In this document: piece by piece, positions 56,577 to 64,000 of the stretch
How positions within the stretch are numbered: position 1 is the first letter of the stretch
Layout: each line of letters begins with the position of its first letter
Source: Bidens hawaiensis
Lineage: Eukaryota > Streptophyta > Magnoliopsida > Asterales > Asteraceae
Assembly (NCBI GenBank): GCA_021521415.1
Contig: JAIQDT010009238.1
Coordinates: 1-64,000, forward strand
DNA length: 64,000 bases
Reading direction: 5' to 3'
Program-made: the position numbers and the translations under genes
Notes under the pieces: model-generated
Seen by the model: only the letters and a program-made list of their open reading frames with translations
Databases searched by the model: none
Told to the model about the DNA's origin: nothing

Positions 56577-56639
56577 GAAAGTTGTGCCCGAGGTTTCCCC
56601 CGCATCCCTCTAGTCTTTCAACTCTTTGAGATAGGTTGG

Positions 56640-57069
56640 ACAATCCCTTTTTCATTGTCCTATCTCACCAAAACTAAAGCACGAGTAATCTAAGCTAACC
56701 TTTAGCTTCCTTTCTTTTGGTTTGGGTGGTTCCGCTTTAGCATTCCCTTTGAACTTACCCTTGACGTATCCCTTACCTTTAGCAACCTTTTCCTTAGGTT
56801 CCGGGTGATGCCTCTTCACCGATTGTGTTTCTTCCATATGACATGCATGAAGAGCTTGAACCATTTCGAAGGTTCCACCCTAACATTTCCTTTAGTTGGG
56901 TGATCATGTCATATGCCCAAAAATTTTCTTTCTTGAGAACCATTATCAACTTTCGATACCTATCCATAAAATTGTTGTAGTTAAGACGATCCTTATCAAG
57001 TATAGCTCTTAGTTATAGGTTATGCACATGTGGGATAATTGCGTTAGGTGGATTGTTGATTTCAGCCAT
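56640..57069 (-). pseudogene. gag of copia F, internally deleted
   Basis: Begins MAEINNPPNAIIPH at 57069, reads on to NYNNFMDRYRKLIMVLKKEN, then jumps to AYDMITQLKEML and VQALHACHMEETQSV. Around 60-90 residues normally found between these blocks in copia gag are missing. A zinc knuckle follows in mutated form (YSCFSFGEIGQ, stop, KRDC; the first histidine position reads Gln-stop). Confidence 0.7.
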
Positions 57070-57119
57070 CAACGTATTTAACAAAGCTCAATTTTTAGTA
57101 TTTTCGATATCATTTATCA

Positions 57120-59674
57120 ATTTTAATCGTTGGATGTTGGATGATGGTGATACATCTTCAATATCAAGTGGACATGCTCCATTTGTTCCAGGAAACACAA
57201 ATATAAGGAATGAATATTAGGCTTTGTTCTTAATGTTCACTGAATCTTACAATGCCTTTGTAGCCAAAAATTTGATTCATACAAGTGAGGTGCAAGAGGA
57301 TCTGGAGCAGATAGATGCTGATGATCTGGAAGACATGGATCTTAAATGGCAGGTTGCTATGTTGGCTGTGAGGAGAAAGAGATTGTACAACAAAACTGGA
57401 AGGTCTACGTTTTCTGGACCAAGTGACAGGATTGGATTTGATAAATCCAAAGAAATCTACTATAACTGTCAATAACTTGGTCATTTTGCCAGAGAATGTA
57501 ACCAGCTAAGACATTTTCAAAACAACAACAACCTTCAAAGAAATTAGTTTCAGTCTTAGAATCAAGCTCAATGTCAACAACAAAGACAATACTATAACAA
57601 CAACTTTCAACAAAAGAACCAACAAAAAATTATTCCTCAACAACAATCTTATCAGAGAAATCAACAAATCCCTCCTCAAGCTCCTACCAAACAAAACATA
57701 AATAATGTAACTCAGCCAAGAAACCAAGGGAATGTTTCTATAGCTCAACCACCACAAGATGGTTTGTTTGACTAGAGAAATCATGTTGAAGATACTGAAA
57801 AGGAAAATGTTGCTTTCATGGCCAAGATTGGTGATCAAGCTGAATCCTCAACATCACAGGTACATTCAAATCTCTCAATCTCAGAATTAATTGAAATGAA
57901 TGAATTGTTGAGATAAGAGGTTGGTAATTTAAAAACTTAATGTTACAAGAAGCAAAGCATAATAAATGTATATGAGATGAGTGAAATCACCAATGAAAAT
58001 CAAATAAAAGTTTTAAAGCAACATTGTATGGAAAATTATGAAACACAATCAAGGTACAACACAGAAGTAGAGGGTTTAAAGAAGATGCACCTTGAAGAAA
58101 AGCTAAAGAACACTCAATTTCAAGTTGGAGTTGATATTCTGAAAAATCTTATTTAAATTGGTAACTTCCGTGGGAAACTGAAAAATATTTAAGAAGAAGA
58201 CAAGTATAAGGTTGTTCCACCACCCTTTAATGACAATTATTCATTAAAAGTGGACAAGGAAAACATAGAGGCATATCTTGAATAGTTCAAGAAAGTCTTT
58301 GAAGAAATGGAAGAGTTTGTCGAAAATTATAAGATGGTTAGTGTTGATGAGATGTGAATTTGTAATGAAATCTGTTGAAAAAGAAAATAAAATTGAAGAA
58401 TCTGTTGAAGTTAAAGTTTGTATGAAAGATAAAGATTCAAGTGTATCAAGTGAAGATAACTCAAATTTTTCTAGTGATCAATGCTCATTTTGTGGGAGTG
58501 TAAAGGGAAAGGACAAGAAATGGATGAATTCAGAGAAGAAGGTTCCAAGACTACCATAAATCACACTAAGAATGAAAAAGGTCCATGAACAAATGAGAAG
58601 AGATCACAGACCTTTTGATTTTTTTGGTGGATCTAAAGGTAAAATAAACATTGACATTCAGATAAGTAAAGGTTCATCCAAGAAATCAAGCATCAAAGTC
58701 AACAAAAAGAATGATGAGATCTTCAAAAGTGAAGATCATTTCTACCAATCTATCCTGTATTCTCCAATCATGAATTATTTGATGTGGGAGATGTGGAAAG
58801 CATGGAAGATTATGAAAGAAGATGGTTGAGACCAAGAAGTAAAAGAACTGAAAATCCAATAAAATTTGAAATGGTGAACTTTTTGAAAAGTTCAGTTGAG
58901 AGAGGAGATGAAAATATTGAACAGTTCTTACCATTTTCAATAACTTTTGATGGTCAAATTACTCATCAAAAGACCATTGAAATTGATCCCCACAAAACAA
59001 AAGGGGAAACTCAAGTGAAAACTTCATAGGTCAAGTATGGTGCAAAACCTGTGATGTTTCTGGCCATCACACTGATTCTTGTCAAGAAAGGTTCTCTCCT
59101 GAACCATTTCATGTTCCAGACCATACCAAGTTTGGACAAGATTTTTCATTCTACAAGAAGAGATACACAAAGTACTTGAGTATGGAAAAGACGAAAGTTG
59201 GTGATGAAACAGAAACTGTTGAAACATTTGAAAGGAAAGGAAGTTTTATTACCAAGAAACTCAACAGATGTCCATATGTTAAGTCTCAAGATTCTGTGAA
59301 ATTAGTTGATTCTGAAAAATCAATGACCCATGAAAGGAAAAGTAAATTGAAGAAGAAAATATTAAAAAGAAAGAAAGGGAAAGAACTTACTGGTGATGAA
59401 AAGTTCCTAATGAAGCATGGTTATGACCACATGGGTTCTTGTGGAAGCCTAAAGTTGAAGCTCCAATGATTATCATTAAAAGTGAAACTGCCATTGAAGA
59501 ATGCAAAAGCATAATTCCCTACTTTGGAAACAGGTTATGAGATTAATGAGTCTTTTGAATTGGTTTATGAGGATCCAAAACCAATTGCTGCTCTAGATGA
59601 TATTGCTAATGATTTGCAAGCTGAAATAGCTTGTGATTCATCATTTAGCTTATTATTTTCTTTTAATTGTGTAG
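57120..59674 (+). pseudogene. gag of copia D, N-terminus missing (broken)
   Basis: 57224-57475 encodes EDLEQIDADDLEDMDLKWQ, as in copy E, and a first zinc knuckle YYNCQ-stop-LGHFAREC (57458-57500) whose first Cys is Tyr and which contains a stop. Next is a Gln/Asn-rich tract (57510-57770), then a Glu/Lys-rich coiled-coil part, and ITFDGQITHQKTIEID at 58935-58985, shared with copy C. It ends in a T-rich acceptor-like tract TTTTCTTTTAATTGTGTAG (59656-59674). The capsid part is absent, lost with the 5' end of F. Confidence 0.75.
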
Positions 59675-60028
59675 GAACAATCAACATAAGTGAATGATAT
59701 ATGGTATATGTACAATGAATGTTCCAGGCACATGACCTATGACAAGATATCATTGGTCAACTATGAAGAAAAGTTTGAAAGCCCAGTTGCTTTTGGTAGT
59801 GATGAGAATGGAGGGAAGATTGTGGGCAAATGGATTCTCACAAATGGGAAAGTCTCTTTTGACAATGTGTTTATGTTGAAGGTCTTCAATATAACCTTTT
59901 GAGCATATCCCAAATGTGTGACAAAGGTTATAAAGTTGGATTTGATGAAACTCACGGTTTCATTTTGAAACCTGAGTTTGTGATCCCACCTGATATGATA
60001 ATGATGATGGCACCTAGAAATGGAAACT
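59675..60028 (+). pseudogene. Protease of copia D (active site lost)
   Basis: NDIWYMYNECSRHMTYDKIS shows Y-N-E in place of the catalytic D-S-G. The fold blocks FGSDENGGKIVGKWILTNGK, then SQMCDKGYKVGFDETH and PPDMIMMMAPRNGNL remain, with one frameshift near 59890. No integrase or RT follows; element E begins at 60072. Confidence 0.8.
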
Positions 60029-60071
60029 TATAACCTTTTGGTAGTGATGAGAATGAAAGGAAGACTGTGGG
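60029..60071 (+). repeat. Second copy of a D-type protease segment at the E junction
   Basis: TTTTGGTAGTGATGAGAATG followed by AAAGGAAGACTGTGGG repeats, with a few changes, the segment 59789-59827 of the same protease. The copy ends exactly at the TGTTGG start of the E LTR. Confidence 0.75.
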
Positions 60072-60485
60072 TGTTGGTGCATGATGTCAGTAGTTCAGTG
60101 TCGAGTGTCTGTAATCGTGTTAGTTAGATTTGAGTTTTGTATGTAAGCGAAGTTGCTAACAAGTTCGCTTATATGGGCGAACTTGTTAGACAAGCGAAGT
60201 TAGGGACAACTTCGCCTGAACATGCCAGGCGAAGTTGTCGTGTCTATATAAGCTATCTTGTATACGGCTTATTCATATAATAGAGAGTTTATTCGTGTAT
60301 TCGAGTCAGAGAGTTTTGTATTCAGTGATCATAGTATCATGTGTTTACGGTTGGAATACAACGTGTGTTTGATTATCGTATCGTGTGTTAGCTCGTATTG
60401 TTTTCTATACTCGTAACGTCTTACGTAGGGATTCCGCACCTACGTAGAACTCGATATCTCGTGTAGATTCGGCTGGGAACCTACA
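60072..60485 (+). repeat. 5' LTR of copia E (414 bp)
   Basis: TGTTGGTGCATGATG...GGGAACCTACA, 2 nt before the PBS. U3 carries two inverted repeats of the GCGAAGTT/GCGAACTT type (60159-60188 and 60194-60215) just upstream of the TATA box. Confidence 0.85.
60245..60251 (+). promoter_or_regulatory. TATA box of copia E LTR
   Basis: TATATAA in TGTCTATATAAGC, with about 235 nt of R/U5 sequence following before the PBS. Confidence 0.7.
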
Positions 60486-60487
60486 AT

Positions 60488-60499
60488 TGGTATCAGAGC
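60488..60499 (+). other. Primer binding site of copia E
   Basis: TGGTATCAGAGC, exact plant initiator-Met-tRNA type, 2 nt after the LTR. Confidence 0.95.
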
Positions 60500-60686
60500 T
60501 TTTGCTCGATTGTGTGGTTCGGGATTATCACGCGAGTGTAGAAATCGTTCCGTTTGACTATTCGCGGGATGAGTTGTCTGAGTTTTTGTGCTATACTCAC
60601 CTCCTACAATCATAAACAACCCATAACACCTTCACAAACCTCGAAAAACCCAGAAATCTAATCTGCAGAAAGTTCGTGTTCATCAG

Positions 60687-60945
60687 GCGAAGTTGCCGTC
60701 ACTGTTAGTAGGGTTTCGGCGAAGATATAAGGTTAAGCGAAGTTATCCACAACTTCGCCTACCTCTTCAAGTTCGCTTACCTCAAGCGAAGTTACCCACA
60801 ACTTCGCCTACCTCCCAAGTTCGCTCAACTTAAGAGAAGTTATTCTCAACTTCGCCAATCCGGCGAATTTAAGAAAGTGAGCGAAGTTACAAATTCACGC
60901 GAAGTTAAGTTTTAAGCGAAGTTATCCACAACTTCGCCTACAGTG
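60687..60945 (+). repeat. Array of GCGAAGTT / AACTTCGC stem-loops in the E leader
   Basis: Four 22-nt units of the form GCGAAGTT-N6-AACTTCGC lie at 60737-60758, 60786-60807, 60834-60855 (first arm GAGAAGTT) and 60916-60937, with loops ATCCAC, ACCCAC, ATTCTC and ATCCAC. Single motifs lie at 60687, 60881 and 60899. A fifth stem-loop of identical geometry is in U3 (60194-60215). All leader units fall between the PBS and the gag ATG. Confidence 0.9.
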
Positions 60946-60997
60946 CTGTTTGAAAATAAAATTTTTGATTTTCGGATTTCTTTGAGTTTTGTGAAAG

Positions 60998-63601
60998 ATG
61001 TCTTCGATAAACATTACCGAACTGGTAAAGATGGAAGTAGAAGCGGGTTCGGCTACAAAGGCACCTAAGATGCTTAAGAAAACTGATTATGTAGCGTGGA
61101 AAGATCGTTTTGAACAATATGTCAAGTATCAAGATGCCAAGATGTGGGTGTGCATACAAGATGGTTACATTCCACCTACTGCTGATTATGAGTGTCGTGA
61201 TCAGATCAAGAAATACAAAGAGATGGAAGAAGAAGAGAAGAAAATGTATGAGGCAGAAAGCAAAGCTCATGCAGCAATTACAATGGCTCTTCCACAAGAG
61301 ATACTTCACACCTTCCGAAAGTATAAAACTGCTAGAGAGCTTTGGGAAGCACTTGAGAACAGGTTTGAGGGCAATGTGGGAATTCGTGCCTCGAAAATTA
61401 AACTTCTAAAAACCCAATTCTCGGTCTTCAAGTATCTGAAGAATGAATCACTTGATGATATCATCACTAGATATTATCATCTGATGACTGAACTCAGCAA
61501 CTATTCAATTGTTTACAAAGAAGATGAGATTGTTGAGAAGCTTCTTGATGCTCTCCCACCGAAATGGGAGATGTACACTGTGTTGATGAGAGAAGACAAA
61601 GACTTTGCTGACTATGACCTGGAGACAGCAGTTAACAAGCTAAGAACGTTTGAACTGAACATGGTACGAAAGGAGACACCTACCGATCAGGTTCAAGATC
61701 CGGGTATGTATGGTGCAAAGGTTAACTCTGGATCAAGTTCGAAAACTGAATCATCTGCTTATTACTCTAAGGGAGAGTCAGGCGCTAACTCAACACACGA
61801 AGGACATGTATCTCTCAACATGAATGGTGATGTGTGCTTTGTAGCTGGAGGATCAAATGCTTCTCAACCTCAAGCGACCAAGAGTAGTTTTTCCCCAAGT
61901 GTGTCAAACTACAACTACTCAAAGATGCCCATGAGTGTTAAATCTGCTGAACAGCAGTTTGCTCTCTATGCATCTTTTATTGCTTCGTATGAGAACTACA
62001 TTCAGGGTAAGATTGTTGATCCTGTAATTTTGGATGAAGACTATGATCAGATCGATGCTGATGATCTGGAGGAGATGGATCTGCAGTGGCAGATGGCTAT
62101 GATTGTCAGAAGGGTTAAGAGGTTCATGAAGAAGACTGGCAGGAAGTTTGTCGGAGAGAGGCCAGGGTTTGATAAGTCGAAGGTACGCTGTTACAACTGT
62201 CAGCAGAATGGCCACTTTGCAAAAGAGTGCAAAAATGAACGTGTAGAACGCAGTCAAAATAGATCTACACAGCAGAGTGGTAGTGGTAATGACTATAGAG
62301 CCATGATTTCCAGACAGAACGAGGAGTACAACTGGAATCTGCATGTTGAAGAAGTATTTGAACAGGCAAACTTGGCAAAAATCGAAACTGCAGATAGTGA
62401 GAAGGGAACTGGCGAAAATGAAGCTTACATGGCAGATATGGCAGACCAGCTCTCCGAGGTAAGTACCGAACTCCCTTGTACTAAGTGTGAACATCTGTCT
62501 GAACAACTGACAACTATAACTGATCAGTTTGTTAGTTTGGATGCGCAATTTAAAACTTTAAAAGAAGATCATCATTTCACTAAAGCTAGAGAAAATAGTT
62601 ACAAAGTAAAAATTAAAGCTAGTGAGAAAGATATTAAAAGTCTTAAAGCAAAGCTTGCTGAAAAAATTCAAGTGATTGATCTTAGCTATGAAGTTCTAGA
62701 AGAGAAAACCAAACTAATAGCTGAAAGGGAAAAACAGATAGCTGATCACCAGGTAAAAGTGGTGGAACTTAACAGGAAACTTGAGCAATTCAGAAATTCC
62801 TCCGCTATACTTGATCACCTCGTTAGTGATCAAGGTTCCCCAAAAAGGGGAGGAATTGGTTATCATGAAGTTCCACCACCGTTCAATCATAATTACACTT
62901 ATGATCCTAGTAATCAGAAATCTGTTGATGTTGACTATGGTCAGACAGCTCCAGTTCAAGTTACTATTAAAGAACCAGAAGTTAGTAAGCCTGTTGCAAG
63001 TGTTAAGATTTCTGCTCCGAGTCCAGTCTCATCTAACTCAGACAAGTCCTCTGAGTCGAGTGAGACAAAACAAGAGGAAGTGTTACCAAAAAGTGGAGAG
63101 AAAAATAAAACACCTGAAAAGAAGTCTCCACTAAACCCGTATGTCCCACCATATGTGAGACAAACGGGCAGTAATACAGCCTCAACATCTAAGACAACTT
63201 TTGATAAGAAAGTTGGACACAGGAGTTGTTTTAGATGTAATCAATTAGGACACCTTGTTGCTGATTGCCCTCTGAAGCAGAAATTCAGAGGTGTGAGGAC
63301 TTCAAAATCTGAGAAAAGAACTAACGTTAATCAATATAATGGTAAAAATGAAAACCCATCAAATTTCAGAAAATGGACTAATCCAGGTTTTCAAAGAAAT
63401 AGATCTCAGTTTTTCACTGCTAACAACCAAACCTTAAGTAATAATTCTTTTAATTCACGAAGGTTTGGATGGCCTCATAGTCAATCCACAAGAAGGTATC
63501 CTGTTAGGACTCACAGAAATTACTATGATACTAACTTTGGACAGCCAAGGTACGGAATGTATCGACCCAAGACCAATCGGTCTTGGGTCCCCATATTTTA
63601 A
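60998..63601 (+). CDS. gag: Gag polyprotein of copia E, 867 aa
   Basis: Structural protein that forms the virus-like particle and packages the RNA. The first Met follows the leader (AAAGATGTCTTCG) and precedes the conserved capsid start. Residues about 10-230 form a UBN2/retrotran_gag capsid domain (ALPQEILHTFRKYKTARELW, LLKTQFSVFKYLKNESLDDI). Residues about 350-395 carry DYDQIDADDLEEMDLQWQM. Zinc knuckle 1 is CYNCQQNGHFAKEC, from residue 398. Residues about 500-610 are a predicted coiled coil. A Ser/Pro/Lys-rich part follows, then knuckle 2 CFRCNQLGHLVADC from residue 744 and a basic Asn/Arg-rich tail ending RSWVPIF. It is longer than ordinary copia gag (about 300 aa), as in SIRE-type elements. 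TAA at 63599-63601; pol continues in the same frame. Confidence 0.93.
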   Translation: MSSINITELVKMEVEAGSATKAPKMLKKTDYVAWKDRFEQYVKYQDAKMWVCIQDGYIPPTADYECRDQIKKYKEMEEEEKKMYEAESKAHAAITMALPQEILHTFRKYKTARELWEALENRFEGNVGIRASKIKLLKTQFSVFKYLKNESLDDIITRYYHLMTELSNYSIVYKEDEIVEKLLDALPPKWEMYTVLMREDKDFADYDLETAVNKLRTFELNMVRKETPTDQVQDPGMYGAKVNSGSSSKTESSAYYSKGESGANSTHEGHVSLNMNGDVCFVAGGSNASQPQATKSSFSPSVSNYNYSKMPMSVKSAEQQFALYASFIASYENYIQGKIVDPVILDEDYDQIDADDLEEMDLQWQMAMIVRRVKRFMKKTGRKFVGERPGFDKSKVRCYNCQQNGHFAKECKNERVERSQNRSTQQSGSGNDYRAMISRQNEEYNWNLHVEEVFEQANLAKIETADSEKGTGENEAYMADMADQLSEVSTELPCTKCEHLSEQLTTITDQFVSLDAQFKTLKEDHHFTKARENSYKVKIKASEKDIKSLKAKLAEKIQVIDLSYEVLEEKTKLIAEREKQIADHQVKVVELNRKLEQFRNSSAILDHLVSDQGSPKRGGIGYHEVPPPFNHNYTYDPSNQKSVDVDYGQTAPVQVTIKEPEVSKPVASVKISAPSPVSSNSDKSSESSETKQEEVLPKSGEKNKTPEKKSPLNPYVPPYVRQTGSNTASTSKTTFDKKVGHRSCFRCNQLGHLVADCPLKQKFRGVRTSKSEKRTNVNQYNGKNENPSNFRKWTNPGFQRNRSQFFTANNQTLSNNSFNSRRFGWPHSQSTRRYPVRTHRNYYDTNFGQPRYGMYRPKTNRSWVPIF

Positions 63602-63622
63602 TCATCTGCTTTAATTGTGCAG
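63602..63622 (+). promoter_or_regulatory. 3' splice-acceptor-like tract after gag stop, copia E
   Basis: CTGCTTTAATTGTGCAG directly after the gag TAA and just before GAACAG of pol. Equivalent tracts occur in copies A, B, C and D. Gag and pol are in the same frame here, so either removal of the stop by splicing or stop-codon readthrough could make a Gag-Pol fusion. Confidence 0.4.
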
Positions 63623-64000
63623 GAACAGTTGAACAGGGCTGCCAACAATCAATGGGTTGTGGATAGCGGCTGTTCCCGGCACATGACGGGTAACAAGAAA
63701 TTGTTACACGAATTGAAACCTGTTCAAGGAGGAAGAGTGAGTTTCGCAGGAGAGAGCGGTGGAAGGATTACAAGAATAGGGACGGTGTCGAATGGAAAGA
63801 TGACTTTGGAGAAAGTAAATTTTGTTGAAGAACTGAAGCACAATCTGCTGAGTGTTTCGCAGATTTGTGACAAAGACTACACCGTACATTTTACAAAGAA
63901 TGAAGCGATTGTGTTGTATCCTGGTTTTAAGATACCAGAGGATTGGATTGTTATGAAGGCTCCAAGAGTGAAGAATACGTGTATCATGGATATGAGGTCG
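63623..64000 (+). CDS. pol: Pol of copia E: protease start, cut by window edge
   Basis: In the same frame as gag, after one stop. EQLNRAANNQWVVDSGCSRH holds the catalytic DSG and the SRHMTG block. FAGESGGRI, SNGKMTLEKVNFVEELKH and NLLSVSQICDKDYTVHF complete the aspartic protease, and EDWIVMKAPRVKN leads toward GAG-pre-integrase. No stop to the end of the window. The protease cleaves the Gag-Pol precursor; integrase, RT and RNase H should follow outside. Confidence 0.92.

Larger units (their letters stand above)
51601..57110 (-). mobile_element. Copia element F, 5'-truncated
   Basis: Minus-strand order gag, protease, GAG-pre-integrase, integrase, RT, RNase H, polypurine tract, 3' LTR. The protein sequences (DTGCG protease, YGLKQASRSW, YASSIGSIIYAM) differ from the SIRE-type copies and mark a second copia lineage. 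It is in the same family as the LTR at 1105-1955. The 5' LTR and PBS are missing, and gag begins only about 50 nt from the D sequence. Confidence 0.85.
60072..64000 (+). mobile_element. Copia element E (SIRE/Maximus type), 5' half, apparently intact
   Basis: LTR with TG...CA ends, TATA box, exact PBS, leader, a complete 867-aa gag and an in-frame pol start, with no stop in protease up to the window edge. This is the only copia here without damage in the visible part, so it could be recent and possibly autonomous. The 3' part lies outside the window. Confidence 0.85.

Noticed and set aside
61919..62548. 209-codon antisense frame inside copia E gag
   Set aside because: Antisense to an intact gag with clear domains; no motif of its own. 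An antisense product cannot be excluded but has no support.
1..64000. CRISPR arrays, operons or bacterial-type systems
   Set aside because: No spaced direct repeats of that kind; all coding signal is plant retrotransposon.

Overview
The window looks like intergenic heterochromatin of a flowering plant. It is AT-rich, I find no convincing host gene, and it is almost entirely nested transposable elements. The families are typical of plants: Ty1/copia elements of SIRE/Maximus type (long gag with two zinc knuckles), a second copia lineage, a Ty3/gypsy Tekay-type chromovirus, L1-like LINEs, a Stowaway MITE and other small DNA-transposon derivatives. An Asteraceae genome would fit the mix, but this is only a weak inference.

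Layout. 1-1955: LTR, PBS and leader of a minus-strand copia that runs off the left edge. 1956-6282: LTR-like, gene-free DNA holding a MULE-like MITE (3630-4296) and ending in a gypsy-type LTR end (GGGGTGTGACA). 6283-21310: plus-strand SIRE-like copia 'A', broken by two insertions. One is a solo LTR (10606-15377, TSD AAAGC), which itself contains a Stowaway MITE (12254-14617) split by a 5'-truncated LINE. The other is a small LTR element with its own 80-codon ORF (15513-16949). 21316-40368: minus-strand SIRE-like copia 'B', which has lost most of pol by deletion and is split by a complete gypsy element (24447-36435, TSD AACAT, two 3.1-kb LTRs). 40369-41811: gag and leader of an older minus copia 'G', into which B inserted. 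41812-44345: a LINE with a long, open reverse transcriptase frame. 44346-46020: unassigned. 46020-51600: plus copia 'C', its LTR, and the PBS and leader of a related copia 'D'. 51601-57110: minus copia 'F', inserted in the D leader. 57120-60071: the rest of D gag and protease. 60072-64000: the left part of an apparently intact plus SIRE-like copia 'E', with LTR, PBS, an 867-aa gag ORF and an in-frame pol.

The best candidates for something new lie in the SIRE-type copies. (1) Each family carries its own short reiterated motif, often as inverted repeats, in U3 and/or the untranslated leader. In E five 22-nt stem-loops share the same 8-6-8 geometry. (2) At the gag/pol boundary a gag stop codon is followed about 17-40 nt later by a 3'-splice-acceptor-like tract, seen in clearly diverged copies. 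(3) A second polypurine tract and an extra ORF region of about 2 kb lie between pol and the 3' LTR. The young gypsy element, with near-identical LTRs around a ruined coding region, looks like one mobilised in trans.
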